DNA from: Alphaproteobacteria bacterium
GTDB lineage: Bacteria > Pseudomonadota > Alphaproteobacteria > Rhizobiales > Rhizobiaceae
Reading direction: 5' to 3'
DNA length: 64,000 nucleotides
Assembly (NCBI GenBank): GCA_018823835.1
Contig: JAHJHT010000008.1
Coordinates: 1 to 64,000, forward strand
The position numbers and the translations under genes were made by a program. Within the stretch, counting starts at the first letter, position 1. The number at the start of each line of letters is the position of its first letter. The notes beneath the pieces are model-generated. The model saw only the letters and a program-made list of their open reading frames with translations. It was not told where the DNA came from and did no database searches. Below are positions 40,497 through 50,186 of the stretch, in pieces.

Positions 40497-41594
40497 TTGG
40501 CTTCGTTGTCTGACCGGGTCGACCGGACACCCACGAACGCCGATGTTCTCGACATGTCGCGCGTCGAGGTTGTCGCGCCCAATCTGAAGTCGCGCCTCTC
40601 GGGCGTGACCAGCACGATCGTCCAGCTCGTCCCGATCCAGCAACGATCGATCGGCATCGCGACGATCGGGCCGGGCCTGCCGGACTCGCTGCCGAAGATG
40701 CGCTGGTGGCAACTGCCCGCCCTGCTGGTGCGCCCCGCCTCCGGGCGCTGGCGCATCTGGCATGCCAGGCGCAACGTCGAAATGGTCGCCGGCCTGCTGT
40801 TGCGGTGGGTTTTCCGCGCGCCCGTGCGACTGCTTTTCACCTCTGCCGCCCAGCGTGAGCACCAGGGTTTCACCAAGTGGCTGATCCGCAACATGGACGC
40901 CGTCATCGCCACGAGCGCGCGGTCCGGTGCGTTTCTTGACGTGCCGCACACCGTCGTGATGCATGGTGTCGATCTTGATCGCTTCCACCCCCCGGCCGCT
41001 GCGACGGACCGCTTTGCCGATTCCGGCCTGCCCGGGCGATACGCAATCGGCTGTTTCGGCAGGGTCCGCCACCAGAAGGGCACGGACCTTTTCGTCGATG
41101 CGATGATCGCGCTGCTGCCGGAGTTTCCGGACTGGACCGCCATCGTCACCGGCCGCGTAACCGCCGAGAATCGCGATTTTGCCAATGATCTGGAACGTAG
41201 GGTGCATGAAGCGGGGCTGTCCGAACGCATCCGCCTTCTCGGCGAGGTGCCCGATATCAGGCCCTGGTACCGCCGGCTGTCGCTCTATGTCGCGCCCTCG
41301 CGGAACGAGGGTTTCGGCCTGACCCCGCTCGAGGCAATGGCATCCGGCTCGGCGGTTGTCGCCAGTGACGCCGGCGCCTTTGCCGAGATGGTCTTGCCCG
41401 GAGAAACGGGAGATGTGGTCGCAGCCGACGACGGTCCGGCGCTGACGGCCGCGATCCGTCCCTATCTCGCCGACCCGTCGCTCGCCCAGGCGCATGGCCG
41501 CAACGCGCTTGCGCATGTCAGGCAACACTTTCCCTTGGTGCGTGAGGCCGATGGCGTGGCTGCCGTCTACAATCGGCTGTGGGCGATGCGATGA
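40497..41594 (+). CDS. lpsB: LPS core glycosyltransferase, GT4 (LpsB/LpcC-like mannosyltransferase)
   Basis: A 365-residue GT4 enzyme. The C-terminal donor-binding half has CFGRVRHQKGTDLFVDA, then SRNEGFGLTPLEAMASG with the EX7E motif, and AFAEMV. In S. meliloti and R. leguminosarum the gene next to greA encodes the LPS core mannosyltransferase LpsB/LpcC, so position and family agree. The TTG at 40497 is chosen because GGGGAGG lies 7 nt upstream. It overlaps the next glycosyltransferase gene by four bases. The exact sugar transferred is inferred from synteny. Confidence 0.8.
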   Translation: MASLSDRVDRTPTNADVLDMSRVEVVAPNLKSRLSGVTSTIVQLVPIQQRSIGIATIGPGLPDSLPKMRWWQLPALLVRPASGRWRIWHARRNVEMVAGLLLRWVFRAPVRLLFTSAAQREHQGFTKWLIRNMDAVIATSARSGAFLDVPHTVVMHGVDLDRFHPPAAATDRFADSGLPGRYAIGCFGRVRHQKGTDLFVDAMIALLPEFPDWTAIVTGRVTAENRDFANDLERRVHEAGLSERIRLLGEVPDIRPWYRRLSLYVAPSRNEGFGLTPLEAMASGSAVVASDAGAFAEMVLPGETGDVVAADDGPALTAAIRPYLADPSLAQAHGRNALAHVRQHFPLVREADGVAAVYNRLWAMR

Positions 41595-42544
41595 TCGACA
41601 CGCTGATCGTCGTCAAGAACAACCATTATGGCCTGACGAGAGACGCGGAACTGCTGGCGGGTGCCATCAGGGAATTCGGAGTGTCGGTTGAGGTCGTGGG
41701 CATTTCCGAGCGCAAGCTGGTTGATCGGCTGGTTGGTCGAAAGCTGGCCCGCCGGGCGGTACATATCGAACGCGTCTTCCCGCAATGGCTCTCTGCGGCG
41801 CAGGAGAATTTCCTGATCCCCAACCAGGAGCGTTTCCCGCGCCGTCATTTGCGCCGGCTGCGCCGATGCGACCTTATCCTTACCAAGACGATGGAAGCCT
41901 GCGGCGCTTTCGCCGGACAGGGAGTGCCGATCGAGCACCTGGGTTTCACCTCCGAAGACCGTTTCGATCCTGCAGTCGTGCGAAACTGGAGCCGGGTTCT
42001 CCATCTTGCGGGCGGAAGCACCCTCAAGGGCACGGATGACGTCATCAGTCTTTGGGACCGTCATCCCGAGTGGCCCGAACTCGTGCTTGTCCAGAAGCGC
42101 CAGAACGCGCCGGCTCGCGTTGCCGACAACGTCAAGCTGATCACCGGCTATATCGACGACGCCGACCTGCGCAGGCTGCAGAACGAGTGCGGCATCCACT
42201 TGTGCCCGTCGCGATCCGAGGGATGGGGGCACAATATTGTCGAGGGCCTGTCCTGCGGTGCACTGGTCATCACCACGGATGGCGCCCCGATGAACGAGCA
42301 CATTCGACCGGAGTTCGGGCTGCTCGTCGCCGCCGAGAGATCGGAGGCCAGGCATCTGGGGACGAACCACTTTGTCGGGTTGCAGGCACTGGAACAGGCG
42401 ATCGGCGCCGCCATCGGAATGTCCTGGTCGGCCAAGCAACGGATGGGCGAACTGGCGCGCCAGCGTTTTGTCGAGATCGACAGCGGCTTTCACGCCAGGG
42501 CGAAACAGCTGCTCGGCAGCTCAAGCCTTCCCATCGAGCGATGA
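41591..42544 (+). CDS. Glycosyltransferase, GT4-like (LpsE/LpsD region)
   Basis: A 317-residue protein with a GT-B C-terminal domain: CPSRSEGWGHNIVEGLSCGAL carries the EX7E-like motif, followed by ITTDGAPMNEHI. The N-terminal half begins MIDTLIVVKNNHYGLTRDAELL. Gene order suggests a role in LPS core assembly with the upstream gene, which it overlaps at ATGA (41591-41594). Its 3' end overlaps the 3' end of the convergent GT2 gene by 24 bp. Confidence 0.8.
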   Translation: MIDTLIVVKNNHYGLTRDAELLAGAIREFGVSVEVVGISERKLVDRLVGRKLARRAVHIERVFPQWLSAAQENFLIPNQERFPRRHLRRLRRCDLILTKTMEACGAFAGQGVPIEHLGFTSEDRFDPAVVRNWSRVLHLAGGSTLKGTDDVISLWDRHPEWPELVLVQKRQNAPARVADNVKLITGYIDDADLRRLQNECGIHLCPSRSEGWGHNIVEGLSCGALVITTDGAPMNEHIRPEFGLLVAAERSEARHLGTNHFVGLQALEQAIGAAIGMSWSAKQRMGELARQRFVEIDSGFHARAKQLLGSSSLPIER

Positions 42545-43312
42545 GCTGTACAGTTTCGCCTCGGTGAGAAACGAATAGATCATCATCGTCATGGCGTAGA
42601 TGAAACCGGGTATCCCGCACAGGAAGTAGCGCTTCAGGACATAGAACTTGAAGAAGGTATAGGGCGGCGTCAGCGTGATCCGGATGATCGACGGCCTTAC
42701 GCCCTGTCCCCGGCGCACCTTGGCCTTCTGTGTCGAATAGGCGTTAGCCCTGACGATGTCGTCGGCCAGCGACAGGGCGCGTCGGTGCAGCAGCAGCCCC
42801 TTCTTGATAGTCCCCACCGGGCCGTCGACAAGGAAGGTCTCGTGGATGGTGCTGTCCGGGTCGACACTCACCTTGCCGTTTCGGAACAGCCGCAGAATGC
42901 GGTTGTGCAGCACTCGCGGATGGGCGTAGCCGTAGCTGGCGAGCCAGTCGCGACGGCGGATCTCCCAGCCATTGATGGCCGGCGCCGGGTCGGTTGCTAT
43001 GGCGACTATCGATTCCCTGAGTTCGCGGTCGACTCGCTCGTCTGCGTCCACCATCAGGCACCAGTCCGCGGTCGCCTGTCGAAGAGCGAACTCCTTCTGC
43101 GGTGCAAAGCCCTGCCACGCATGATGCAGAAGACGGATCGGATAGCCGTCGGCGCGGTATTTCTCGATGATCTCCAGCGTGCCGTCGGTCGACCCGGAGT
43201 CGACGATCACGATCTCGGCACAGAATTCGAGGCTGTCTAGACACTCGCCGATCAAATCCTGCTCGTTCTGGCAGACGATGACAGCCGAGACCGGGGCTTT
43301 CGTACCAGGCAT
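42521..43312 (-). CDS. Glycosyltransferase family 2, WaaE/LpsC-like
   Basis: A 263-residue GT2 enzyme with the GT-A start VSAVIVCQNEQDLIGECL, VIVDSGSTDGT, and the DxD-type MVDADERVD. FAPQKEFALRQA matches the WaaE/KdtX group of LPS core glucosyltransferases. The C-terminus has a hydrophobic region (about 215-245) that may associate with the membrane. It corresponds in place to lpsC of the Sinorhizobium lps cluster. The ATG at 43312 begins MPGTKAPVSA. Confidence 0.82.
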   Translation of the reverse strand: MPGTKAPVSAVIVCQNEQDLIGECLDSLEFCAEIVIVDSGSTDGTLEIIEKYRADGYPIRLLHHAWQGFAPQKEFALRQATADWCLMVDADERVDRELRESIVAIATDPAPAINGWEIRRRDWLASYGYAHPRVLHNRILRLFRNGKVSVDPDSTIHETFLVDGPVGTIKKGLLLHRRALSLADDIVRANAYSTQKAKVRRGQGVRPSIIRITLTPPYTFFKFYVLKRYFLCGIPGFIYAMTMMIYSFLTEAKLYSSSLDGKA

Positions 43313-43338
43313 TTGCCCTGCAACTGGTGGAGACAAGC

Positions 43339-43833
43339 CTATTTGCTTTCTTGATCGGATATCGGGAACGCGACGATCCCCTCGTCCTTCACCTGGCGGA
43401 TGGTCAGCGCGGTGCGAACCGTGTCGACGTTGGGCGAGGAGGTCAACTCCTCGATGACGAATGTCTGGAATGTGGTCAGGTCGCTGGCAACGCAATGCAG
43501 CAGGAAGTCCGATTCCCCCGAGACCATCCAGGCCGACCGAACGATCGGCCAGGTCCGCGTCAGTTCGGCGAAGACGCGCAGTTCGGCTTCCGACTGGTGG
43601 TGCAGGCCGATGAGGCAGAAGGCGACGACGTCGAGGCCGAGCATCGGGGCGTTGATCATGGCGCGGTAGCCGCGAATGATGCCGGCCTCCTCGAGCCGCT
43701 TTACCCGCCTGAGGCACGGAGGTGCAGATATGCCGACGCGGCTCGAAAGCTCGACATTGGTGATGCGGCCTTGCTGCTGCAGCTCGCGCAGGATCTTCCA
43801 GTCGATGGAATCGAGATCAGCCTTGATCGGCAT
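43339..43833 (-). CDS. Lrp/AsnC family transcriptional regulator
   Basis: A 164-residue regulator. The N-terminal helix-turn-helix lies in DSIDWKILRELQQQGRITNVELSSRV with GISAPPCLRRVKRLEEAGI, and the C-terminal RAM ligand-binding domain follows (about 70-150). Members sense amino acids. It is the nearest gene divergent to trxB, 223 bp between starts, so it may control trxB, itself, or both. An Lrp gene occupies the same place in S. meliloti. Confidence 0.9.
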   Translation of the reverse strand: MPIKADLDSIDWKILRELQQQGRITNVELSSRVGISAPPCLRRVKRLEEAGIIRGYRAMINAPMLGLDVVAFCLIGLHHQSEAELRVFAELTRTWPIVRSAWMVSGESDFLLHCVASDLTTFQTFVIEELTSSPNVDTVRTALTIRQVKDEGIVAFPISDQESK

Positions 43834-43968
43834 GGCGATGTTCGGGGCCCCTGCACGAGAATCTTTGGATGGGTGTAATTATCCTACTTTGGCCGGACCG
43901 CCAGCGATTGTTTTGGCGGCATTGCCATCGAAAGCTTTCCGGGGAGACTGGCAGCCGGTGCTTGCTGA

Positions 43969-45030
<1,062 letters not shown>

Positions 45031-45072
45031 GCCGAAGACCGGCACTTAATGCCGGCTGACCGAGGGGAAGTA

Positions 45073-45969
45073 ATGGGTCTGGACTGGGACAAGCTCCGCG
45101 TGTTTCACGCCGCGGCTGAGGCTGGGTCGTTTACCCATGCCGCAGAGACGCTGCGCCTGTCGCAATCGGCGATATCGCGCCAGGTGAGCGCCCTCGAACA
45201 TGATGTCGGCGTCGCGCTGTTTCATCGCCATGCGCGCGGCCTTGTGCTGACCGAACAGGGCGAGATGCTGTTCCGCACCGCCCATGACGTGCTGATGCAG
45301 CTCGAGGCGATCAAGACGCGCCTGACGGAGGCGAAGGACAGGCCCTCTGGCATCCTTCGGGTGACCACGACCGTCGGTCTCGGAGCAGGCTGGCTGACCG
45401 AACGGGTCCCGGAATTCATCGAGCTCTATCCTGAGGTCAATCTGCAACTGATCCTCGCCAACGAGGAACTCGACCTGATGATGCGCCAGGCCGATTGCGC
45501 CATCAGGCTGCGCCAGCCGCAGCAGCCGGACCTTATCCAGCGCCGGCTGTTCACCGTGCATTTCCACCTTTACGCCTCGCCTTCCTACGTCAACAAGCAC
45601 GGCAAGCCGTCGTCGATCGCGGAACTGAAGGACCATCGGATCGTCACCTTCGGCGAGCCCGTGCCGGCGCATCTGAGCGAATTGAACTGGCTGGAGACGG
45701 TCGGCGACTTCGAGGGAGGCAAGCGCATCTCGACGCTTCAGATCAACGACATCCTGTCGATCAAGCGCGCCGTGCAGCGCGGCGCCGGCATCGCCATGCT
45801 GCCGGACTACATCATCGACAAGGATGCCGGGCTGGTGCAGCTGCTGCCCGAGACCGAGGTGCCGTCATTCGACACCTATTTCGCCTATCCCGATGCCATG
45901 AAGAACCAGGCGAAACTGCACGCCTTCCGCGACTTCATCATCGCCAAGGCCCGCAGCTGGTCGTTCTGA
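45073..45969 (+). CDS. lsrB: LysR-type regulator LsrB/VtlR
   Basis: A 298-residue LysR regulator: N-terminal helix-turn-helix in AAEAGSFTHAAETLRLSQSAISRQVSALE and a periplasmic-binding-type effector domain (about 90-290). In S. meliloti the LysR gene directly after trxB is lsrB, which affects LPS, redox balance and symbiosis; in Brucella and Agrobacterium the ortholog VtlR activates abcR small RNA genes. Here an AbcR-like RNA gene lies about 170 bp downstream, supporting the call. GAGGGGAAG precedes the ATG at 45073. Confidence 0.85.
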   Translation: MGLDWDKLRVFHAAAEAGSFTHAAETLRLSQSAISRQVSALEHDVGVALFHRHARGLVLTEQGEMLFRTAHDVLMQLEAIKTRLTEAKDRPSGILRVTTTVGLGAGWLTERVPEFIELYPEVNLQLILANEELDLMMRQADCAIRLRQPQQPDLIQRRLFTVHFHLYASPSYVNKHGKPSSIAELKDHRIVTFGEPVPAHLSELNWLETVGDFEGGKRISTLQINDILSIKRAVQRGAGIAMLPDYIIDKDAGLVQLLPETEVPSFDTYFAYPDAMKNQAKLHAFRDFIIAKARSWSF

Positions 45970-46026
45970 GGAGAACCGCTGGCTTGCTCGCAGGCTCGGC
46001 GGGACGTCGATCAGTCGAGCGTCCAC

Positions 46027-46061
46027 TGGTCCAATGTCTTTACCAGTTGTGCTGGACCACA
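46027..46061. promoter_or_regulatory. Inverted repeats upstream of the AbcR-like RNA gene
   Basis: TGGTCCA (46027-46033) and TGGACCA (46053-46059) are perfect inverted repeats; overlapping the second is TGTG-N6-CACA (46048-46061). They lie about 80-110 bp before the presumed start of the RNA, a fitting distance for a LysR-type activator site. Whether LsrB binds here is inference. Confidence 0.35.
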
Positions 46062-46101
46062 GCCCGCAGGTTTCTGCATGGGAGCCCTGCAACAAAGCTG
46101 C

Positions 46102-46132
46102 TTGTTTGTTAGGCAAGGTTCGCTCATATATT
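46102..46132 (+). promoter_or_regulatory. Promoter of the AbcR-like RNA
   Basis: A TATATT element at 46127-46132 lies about 7 bp before the presumed transcription start near 46139. Upstream are TTGTTT (46102-46107) and TTGTTA (46106-46111), neither at the ideal 17 bp, which would suit a promoter needing an activator. Confidence 0.5.
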
Positions 46133-46138
46133 GAACAT

Positions 46139-46253
46139 CTCCTGAGCGCGTTCTCCTCCCATTAGCGCTCTTGAGTGTTCCCCTCTGGAGGTTTAGCCCT
46201 AACGGGCACTTCCAATCAAACTATAGCCGGATCCCATAGATCCGGCTTTTTTT
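46139..46253 (+). ncRNA. abcR: AbcR-family (alpha-r15) trans-acting small RNA
   Basis: A roughly 115-nt RNA gene with three hairpins. Stem 1 (GAGCGC 46144-46149 with GCGCTC 46165-46170) displays an anti-Shine-Dalgarno loop containing CTCCTCCC. It is followed by GTGTTCCCCTCTGG and a GCCC-TAAC-GGGC hairpin (46196-46207). The last stem, AGCCGGATC (46225-46233) with GATCCGGCT (46239-46247), runs into seven T, an intrinsic terminator. Loop sequence, size and place downstream of lsrB match AbcR1/AbcR2, Hfq-dependent repressors of ABC-transporter mRNAs in Sinorhizobium, Agrobacterium and Brucella. Only one copy is visible, while S. meliloti has two in tandem. Confidence 0.82.
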
Positions 46254-46417
46254 GTTTTTGGGACATCTGGAAGGCCGTCCGTTCTCCTTGCCGCATCGCG
46301 CGATAAGCTTCGACCGGAACGTCGAGCCTGGTATCGGTTCGTCCGTTCGGGTCTGCGCAATTTGTGGGCAGAAGCATGGAGTGCCTACGAAGCGGGCAGC
46401 CGGGAAGCCGAATCCGT
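46254..46417. other. Gap between the small RNA and msrP
   Basis: About 160 bp between the rightward RNA terminator and the stop of the leftward msrP gene. I see no msrQ gene, no second AbcR copy and no clear msrP terminator. Confidence 0.4.
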
Positions 46418-47389
46418 TTACATATAGAGCTTGGCCGCGTCCATGCCGGCGTAGAGGCCGGCGACCTCCTCGGCATAGCCGTTGAACAATAGGGTCGGCA
46501 CGCGCTCGCCCGTATGCAGGACGCGCTCGCTCGCCTGACTCCAGCGCGGATGCGGAACCTCCGGGTTCACATTTGCCCAGAAGCCGTATTCGCTGGGCTG
46601 GATCGCCTCCCACAGCCCGACCGGCTGCTCTTCCACGAACGAGATCCGGCGGATCGACTTGATCGACTTGAAACCGTATTTCCATGGCAGGTGAAGCCTC
46701 AGCGGCGCGCCGTGCTGCTTGGCGATCGGCTTGTCGTAGGCACCGGTTGCGATGAAGGAGAGGTCGTTTGCCGCTTCCGCCATCGTGACGCCCTCGACAT
46801 AGGGCCACGGGTAGAGAAAGCTGTTCTGGCCGGGCGCCATCGCTGGGTCGAGGAAGGTTTCGAAGCGGACGAACTTCGCCGAGCCGAGCGGCTTGGCCAG
46901 AGCCACCAGCGATTTCAGCGGAAAGCCCGCCCACGGGATGGTCATAGACCAGGCCTCGACGCAGCGGTGCCTGTAGAGCCGGGTCTCCAGGGGAATCTTG
47001 CGCACCAGATCGTCGAAGGCGAGCGTCATCGGCTGCTCGACCAGGCCGTCTATGGCTATTTCCCAAGGCCGCACAACCAGTTGCTGCGCCGCCGCGGCGA
47101 TTTCCTTTTGCGTGCCGTATTCGTAGAAATTATTGTAGTTGGCGTTGAACTCCTCGGGCGTCAGATCGCGGTCGAGCGTGTAGCGGTCGTTCTTCGGGGC
47201 CGGGTAAAGGTCGGCGGTGGGATCGGCTTCCTGCGCCCGTGCGGGGCCGGGCAGGGCGGCGAGCGCGGTTGCCGACGCCATGGTAATGCCCATCGCCTGC
47301 AGGAGGCTGCGGCGGTTGAGATAAGCGGCCTCGGGCGTCGCCAGGGATTCGGCGATCGTCCATGAGGGGCGGCGGTGGATGGCAACCAT
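46418..47389 (-). CDS. msrP: Protein-methionine-sulfoxide reductase catalytic subunit MsrP (YedY)
   Basis: MsrP is a periplasmic molybdoenzyme that repairs oxidised methionines. The 323-residue precursor has a Tat signal (NRRSLLQAMG, followed by a hydrophobic stretch ending at ARAQ) and the Mo-ligand Cys in RHRCVEAWSMTIPW. GFKSIKSIRRISF and the family's C-terminal GLYAGMDAAKLYM are present. AAGGAG lies 8 nt before the ATG at 47389. The heme-binding membrane partner msrQ, usually adjacent, is absent on both sides. Confidence 0.92.
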   Translation of the reverse strand: MVAIHRRPSWTIAESLATPEAAYLNRRSLLQAMGITMASATALAALPGPARAQEADPTADLYPAPKNDRYTLDRDLTPEEFNANYNNFYEYGTQKEIAAAAQQLVVRPWEIAIDGLVEQPMTLAFDDLVRKIPLETRLYRHRCVEAWSMTIPWAGFPLKSLVALAKPLGSAKFVRFETFLDPAMAPGQNSFLYPWPYVEGVTMAEAANDLSFIATGAYDKPIAKQHGAPLRLHLPWKYGFKSIKSIRRISFVEEQPVGLWEAIQPSEYGFWANVNPEVPHPRWSQASERVLHTGERVPTLLFNGYAEEVAGLYAGMDAAKLYM

Positions 47390-47510
47390 GTCGATCACTC
47401 CTTAGGAACGGCTGGCGGCAATGTCCATTGCCGCGCAGGCGAGAGCAACTCACCTCTGATCACCTTCGCGTGGCGGGCCGCCGATGTTACAGCGGGCCGC
47501 GTATTTTTGC

Positions 47511-49562
47511 CTAGGCGGCCTTGCCGCTTTCGTTCAACACCGCGTCGGCCAGCCGGCCGGAGAGCTCGGCCATATGGTCGAAACTCGCCCGGTAGCTCGC
47601 TGCTCCCGCCGTCGCGGAGCGCAGCTCGATGATCAGGTCGCCGATCTCCGACTGCGGCATGGTCGCCTCGACCACATCCCATCCCGGCCAGCCGGGGCGG
47701 GCGTCGTAGCCGAGGATCTGGCCGCGCCGCTGTGGCACCAGCGCCGTCACTTTGGCCGTAGCGTCGGACGGCGTCGCGATCTCGACCTTCATCACCGGTT
47801 CGAGCAGGATCGGCGAGCATTGCGCCATCCCCTCCTTCATGCCGAGCCTTGCAGCCATCTGGAAAGCCATGTCCGACGAATCGACCGAATGGTAGGAGCC
47901 GTCGGAGAGGTTGACCGCGACATCGACGACCGGGAAGCCGAGCGGCCCGGATTTCAGGAAGTCGCGCACGCCGGTCTCGACCGACTGGATGTATTGCTTC
48001 GGCACCACGCCGCCGGTGATGGTGTCTGTGAACTCGAAGCCAGAGCCGCGCGGCAGCGGCTTGATGTCGAGCACGACGTCGCCGAACTGGCCATGGCCGC
48101 CCGACTGCTTCTTGTGGCGGCCGCGCTGGGTCGCCGCTTTACGGATGGTTTCGCGGTAGGGCACGGCCGGCGGCCGCACCTCGACCGAAATCTGGTTCTT
48201 GCCCTCCAGGCGCTCGACGGTGACGCGCAGATGCATCTCGCCATGCCCCGACAGCACGGTCTCGCCGGAGTCCTGGTTGTGGTGCAGCGTCAGCGATGGG
48301 TCCTCCTCGGCCAGACGCTGGATGGCCGCCGACATCTTGACCTCGTCCTTGCGTTCGCGCGAACGCAGCGAGAAGGCATAGACCGGCTGCGGCGGCTCGA
48401 GCGATACCAGCGGCGGCATGCCGCCCTTGGCCGAGGTGAGCGTCTGCCCGGTTGCCACAGCGTCGAGCTTGCCGAGCGCCACCGTGTCGCCGGCGGCTGC
48501 CGAGGCGACCTTCGACTGGTCCTTGCCGAGCATCCGGTAGATCCCGGAAACTTTCGCCGTCTCGCCGTTGGAGAGCCAAAGCTCGGAACCGTCCGCGACT
48601 GTGCCGGACAGGATGCGCGAGACCGAGAGCTTGCCCCCATGCGCCGTGTGGATGGTCTTCATCACCTGTGCCACCACGGTGTTGCTGTCGGCGAGGCCGA
48701 GGCGCTTGCGCGTCATGGCGGCGTCCGGCGCGTCGTGGCGGATGGCCTTGAGCAGGCGCAGCACGCCATTGCCCTTCTCGGCGGTGCCGATCATCACGGG
48801 GATGACCGAGCCGTCGCGAAGATCGGCCGCAAGATCGTCGAACACTTCGTCGCGCGGCGGTTCCTGCTCCTCGAGCAGCTGTTCCATGAGCAGGTCGTCG
48901 TGGTCGGCCAGTGTTTCGAGCATCGAGAAGCGGGCCTCGATCTCGCGCGCCTTGTCATCGCCCGGAATCTCGGCGATCTCGCTCTCGGCGAATTCGCGCC
49001 AGATATAGGCGCGCTCGAGCGCCAGGTCGATCGAGCCGACGGTCTGGCCGTCCTTGCGCAACGGGATCTGGCGCAATAGCAGCGGCGCAACGCTCGCCGG
49101 CTGCAGCATCTTCAGCGTATCGCGCACGCCGGCCGCCGTCTTGTCGATCTTGTTGAGGAAAAGGATGCGCGGCACGCCGAGATCATCGAGCTTGCGCATG
49201 ATGAGCTGGAGGGCGGGGATCTTCTTCTCGTCGGCCTCCGCGACCACGACCGCGATGTCGCAGGCCGCGAGCACGGGCTCGGCTTCGAAGGCGAATTCGA
49301 CCGAGCCGGGGCAATCGATGAAGGTCAGGCTGTCACCCATGAAGTCGATGCTGGCGACCGATGCCTCGACGCTCATGCCATGCGCCTTGGCCTCCGGCGA
49401 ATGGTCGGAGACGGTGTTGCCGGATGAAACTGGATTTTGTCGGGGAATGGTGCCCGTTCGGGCGAGAATGGCTTCAAGAAGTGTCGTCTTGCCGCTTGCG
49501 AAGGGACCGACAATGGCAATGCATTTCGGCCCCGTGCATCTTCCTCCGGCGCGGTTTCCCAT
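47511..49562 (-). CDS. Elongation factor G-like GTPase
   Basis: A 683-residue paralog of EF-G. The G domain has the P-loop GPFASGKTT, G3 as DCPGS instead of DTPGH, and G4 NKID. Switch I reads AHGMSVEAS where EF-G has RGITI, so the conserved Thr is replaced by Ser. Domains II-V follow (for example GHGEMHLRVTVERL and the domain IV segment HKKQSGGHGQFGDV). Such proteins (EF-G-like, FusA2 type) do not replace EF-G; their role is unclear. The ATG at 49562 begins MGNRAGGRCTG. Confidence 0.88.
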   Translation of the reverse strand: MGNRAGGRCTGPKCIAIVGPFASGKTTLLEAILARTGTIPRQNPVSSGNTVSDHSPEAKAHGMSVEASVASIDFMGDSLTFIDCPGSVEFAFEAEPVLAACDIAVVVAEADEKKIPALQLIMRKLDDLGVPRILFLNKIDKTAAGVRDTLKMLQPASVAPLLLRQIPLRKDGQTVGSIDLALERAYIWREFAESEIAEIPGDDKAREIEARFSMLETLADHDDLLMEQLLEEQEPPRDEVFDDLAADLRDGSVIPVMIGTAEKGNGVLRLLKAIRHDAPDAAMTRKRLGLADSNTVVAQVMKTIHTAHGGKLSVSRILSGTVADGSELWLSNGETAKVSGIYRMLGKDQSKVASAAAGDTVALGKLDAVATGQTLTSAKGGMPPLVSLEPPQPVYAFSLRSRERKDEVKMSAAIQRLAEEDPSLTLHHNQDSGETVLSGHGEMHLRVTVERLEGKNQISVEVRPPAVPYRETIRKAATQRGRHKKQSGGHGQFGDVVLDIKPLPRGSGFEFTDTITGGVVPKQYIQSVETGVRDFLKSGPLGFPVVDVAVNLSDGSYHSVDSSDMAFQMAARLGMKEGMAQCSPILLEPVMKVEIATPSDATAKVTALVPQRRGQILGYDARPGWPGWDVVEATMPQSEIGDLIIELRSATAGAASYRASFDHMAELSGRLADAVLNESGKAA

Positions 49563-49754
49563 GATGGCAGACCTCCACTCTAGGCGTTTCCCAGGGAGCG
49601 GCGGCCGGCACTCTGGCCGTCGCGCGGCAGGTTTGTTTTCCCCTGCCTTGCCCGCATCGTCCCATGGGATTGACGGCAGGGCAAGAAAAATAGGTGACTG
49701 CCCGCGCCGGCTGTCGGACAAGGGCATCGGCTACAACTTCATGAGGAAACCGAT

Positions 49755-50150
49755 ATGAACGTCATCCCCTGCGGCAGCGTCGCTACCATCGCAGCACCTG
49801 AAAAATACTTCACGGGCCGGGTGCTGCAGACGCCGATCATCGAGAACGACGAACCCTCGCGCCTTCGCGCGGTGATGGTTGGCTTCGAACCCGGCGCGCG
49901 AACCGCCTGGCACACCCATCCGCTCGGCCAGACGCTTTATGTGGTTTCCGGCGCCGGAAGGGCGCAGAGCTGGGGCCTGCCGATCGTCGAGCTCAAGGCC
50001 GGCGACGTCGTTTCCTTCGCCCCCGGTGAAAAGCACTGGCATGGCGCGGGTCCAACGACCGCGATGGCGCATATCGCGATGCACGAGGCGCTGAAGGGCG
50101 TCCATGTCGACTGGATGGAGAAGGTCGACGACGAGCAGTTCGGGGCGTGA
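49755..50150 (+). CDS. Cupin domain protein
   Basis: A 131-residue single-domain cupin. Motif 1 is GARTAWHTHPLGQTLYVVSG with two His and motif 2 is GDVVSFAPGEKHWHGA with another two His, a normal metal site. It may be a small dioxygenase or decarboxylase-like protein related to the carboxymuconolactone-associated cupins; the substrate is unknown. AGGA lies 7 nt before the ATG. It is convergent with the glucan synthase gene, 36 bp away. Confidence 0.88.
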   Translation: MNVIPCGSVATIAAPEKYFTGRVLQTPIIENDEPSRLRAVMVGFEPGARTAWHTHPLGQTLYVVSGAGRAQSWGLPIVELKAGDVVSFAPGEKHWHGAGPTTAMAHIAMHEALKGVHVDWMEKVDDEQFGA

Positions 50151-50186
50151 CGGGCCTCTTCCGGCGATCCGGCTCCCGGCGCGGGG

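Noticed and set aside
46254..46417. Second AbcR copy, as in the tandem arrangement of S. meliloti
   Set aside because: No second anti-Shine-Dalgarno loop or terminator is present before the msrP stop.
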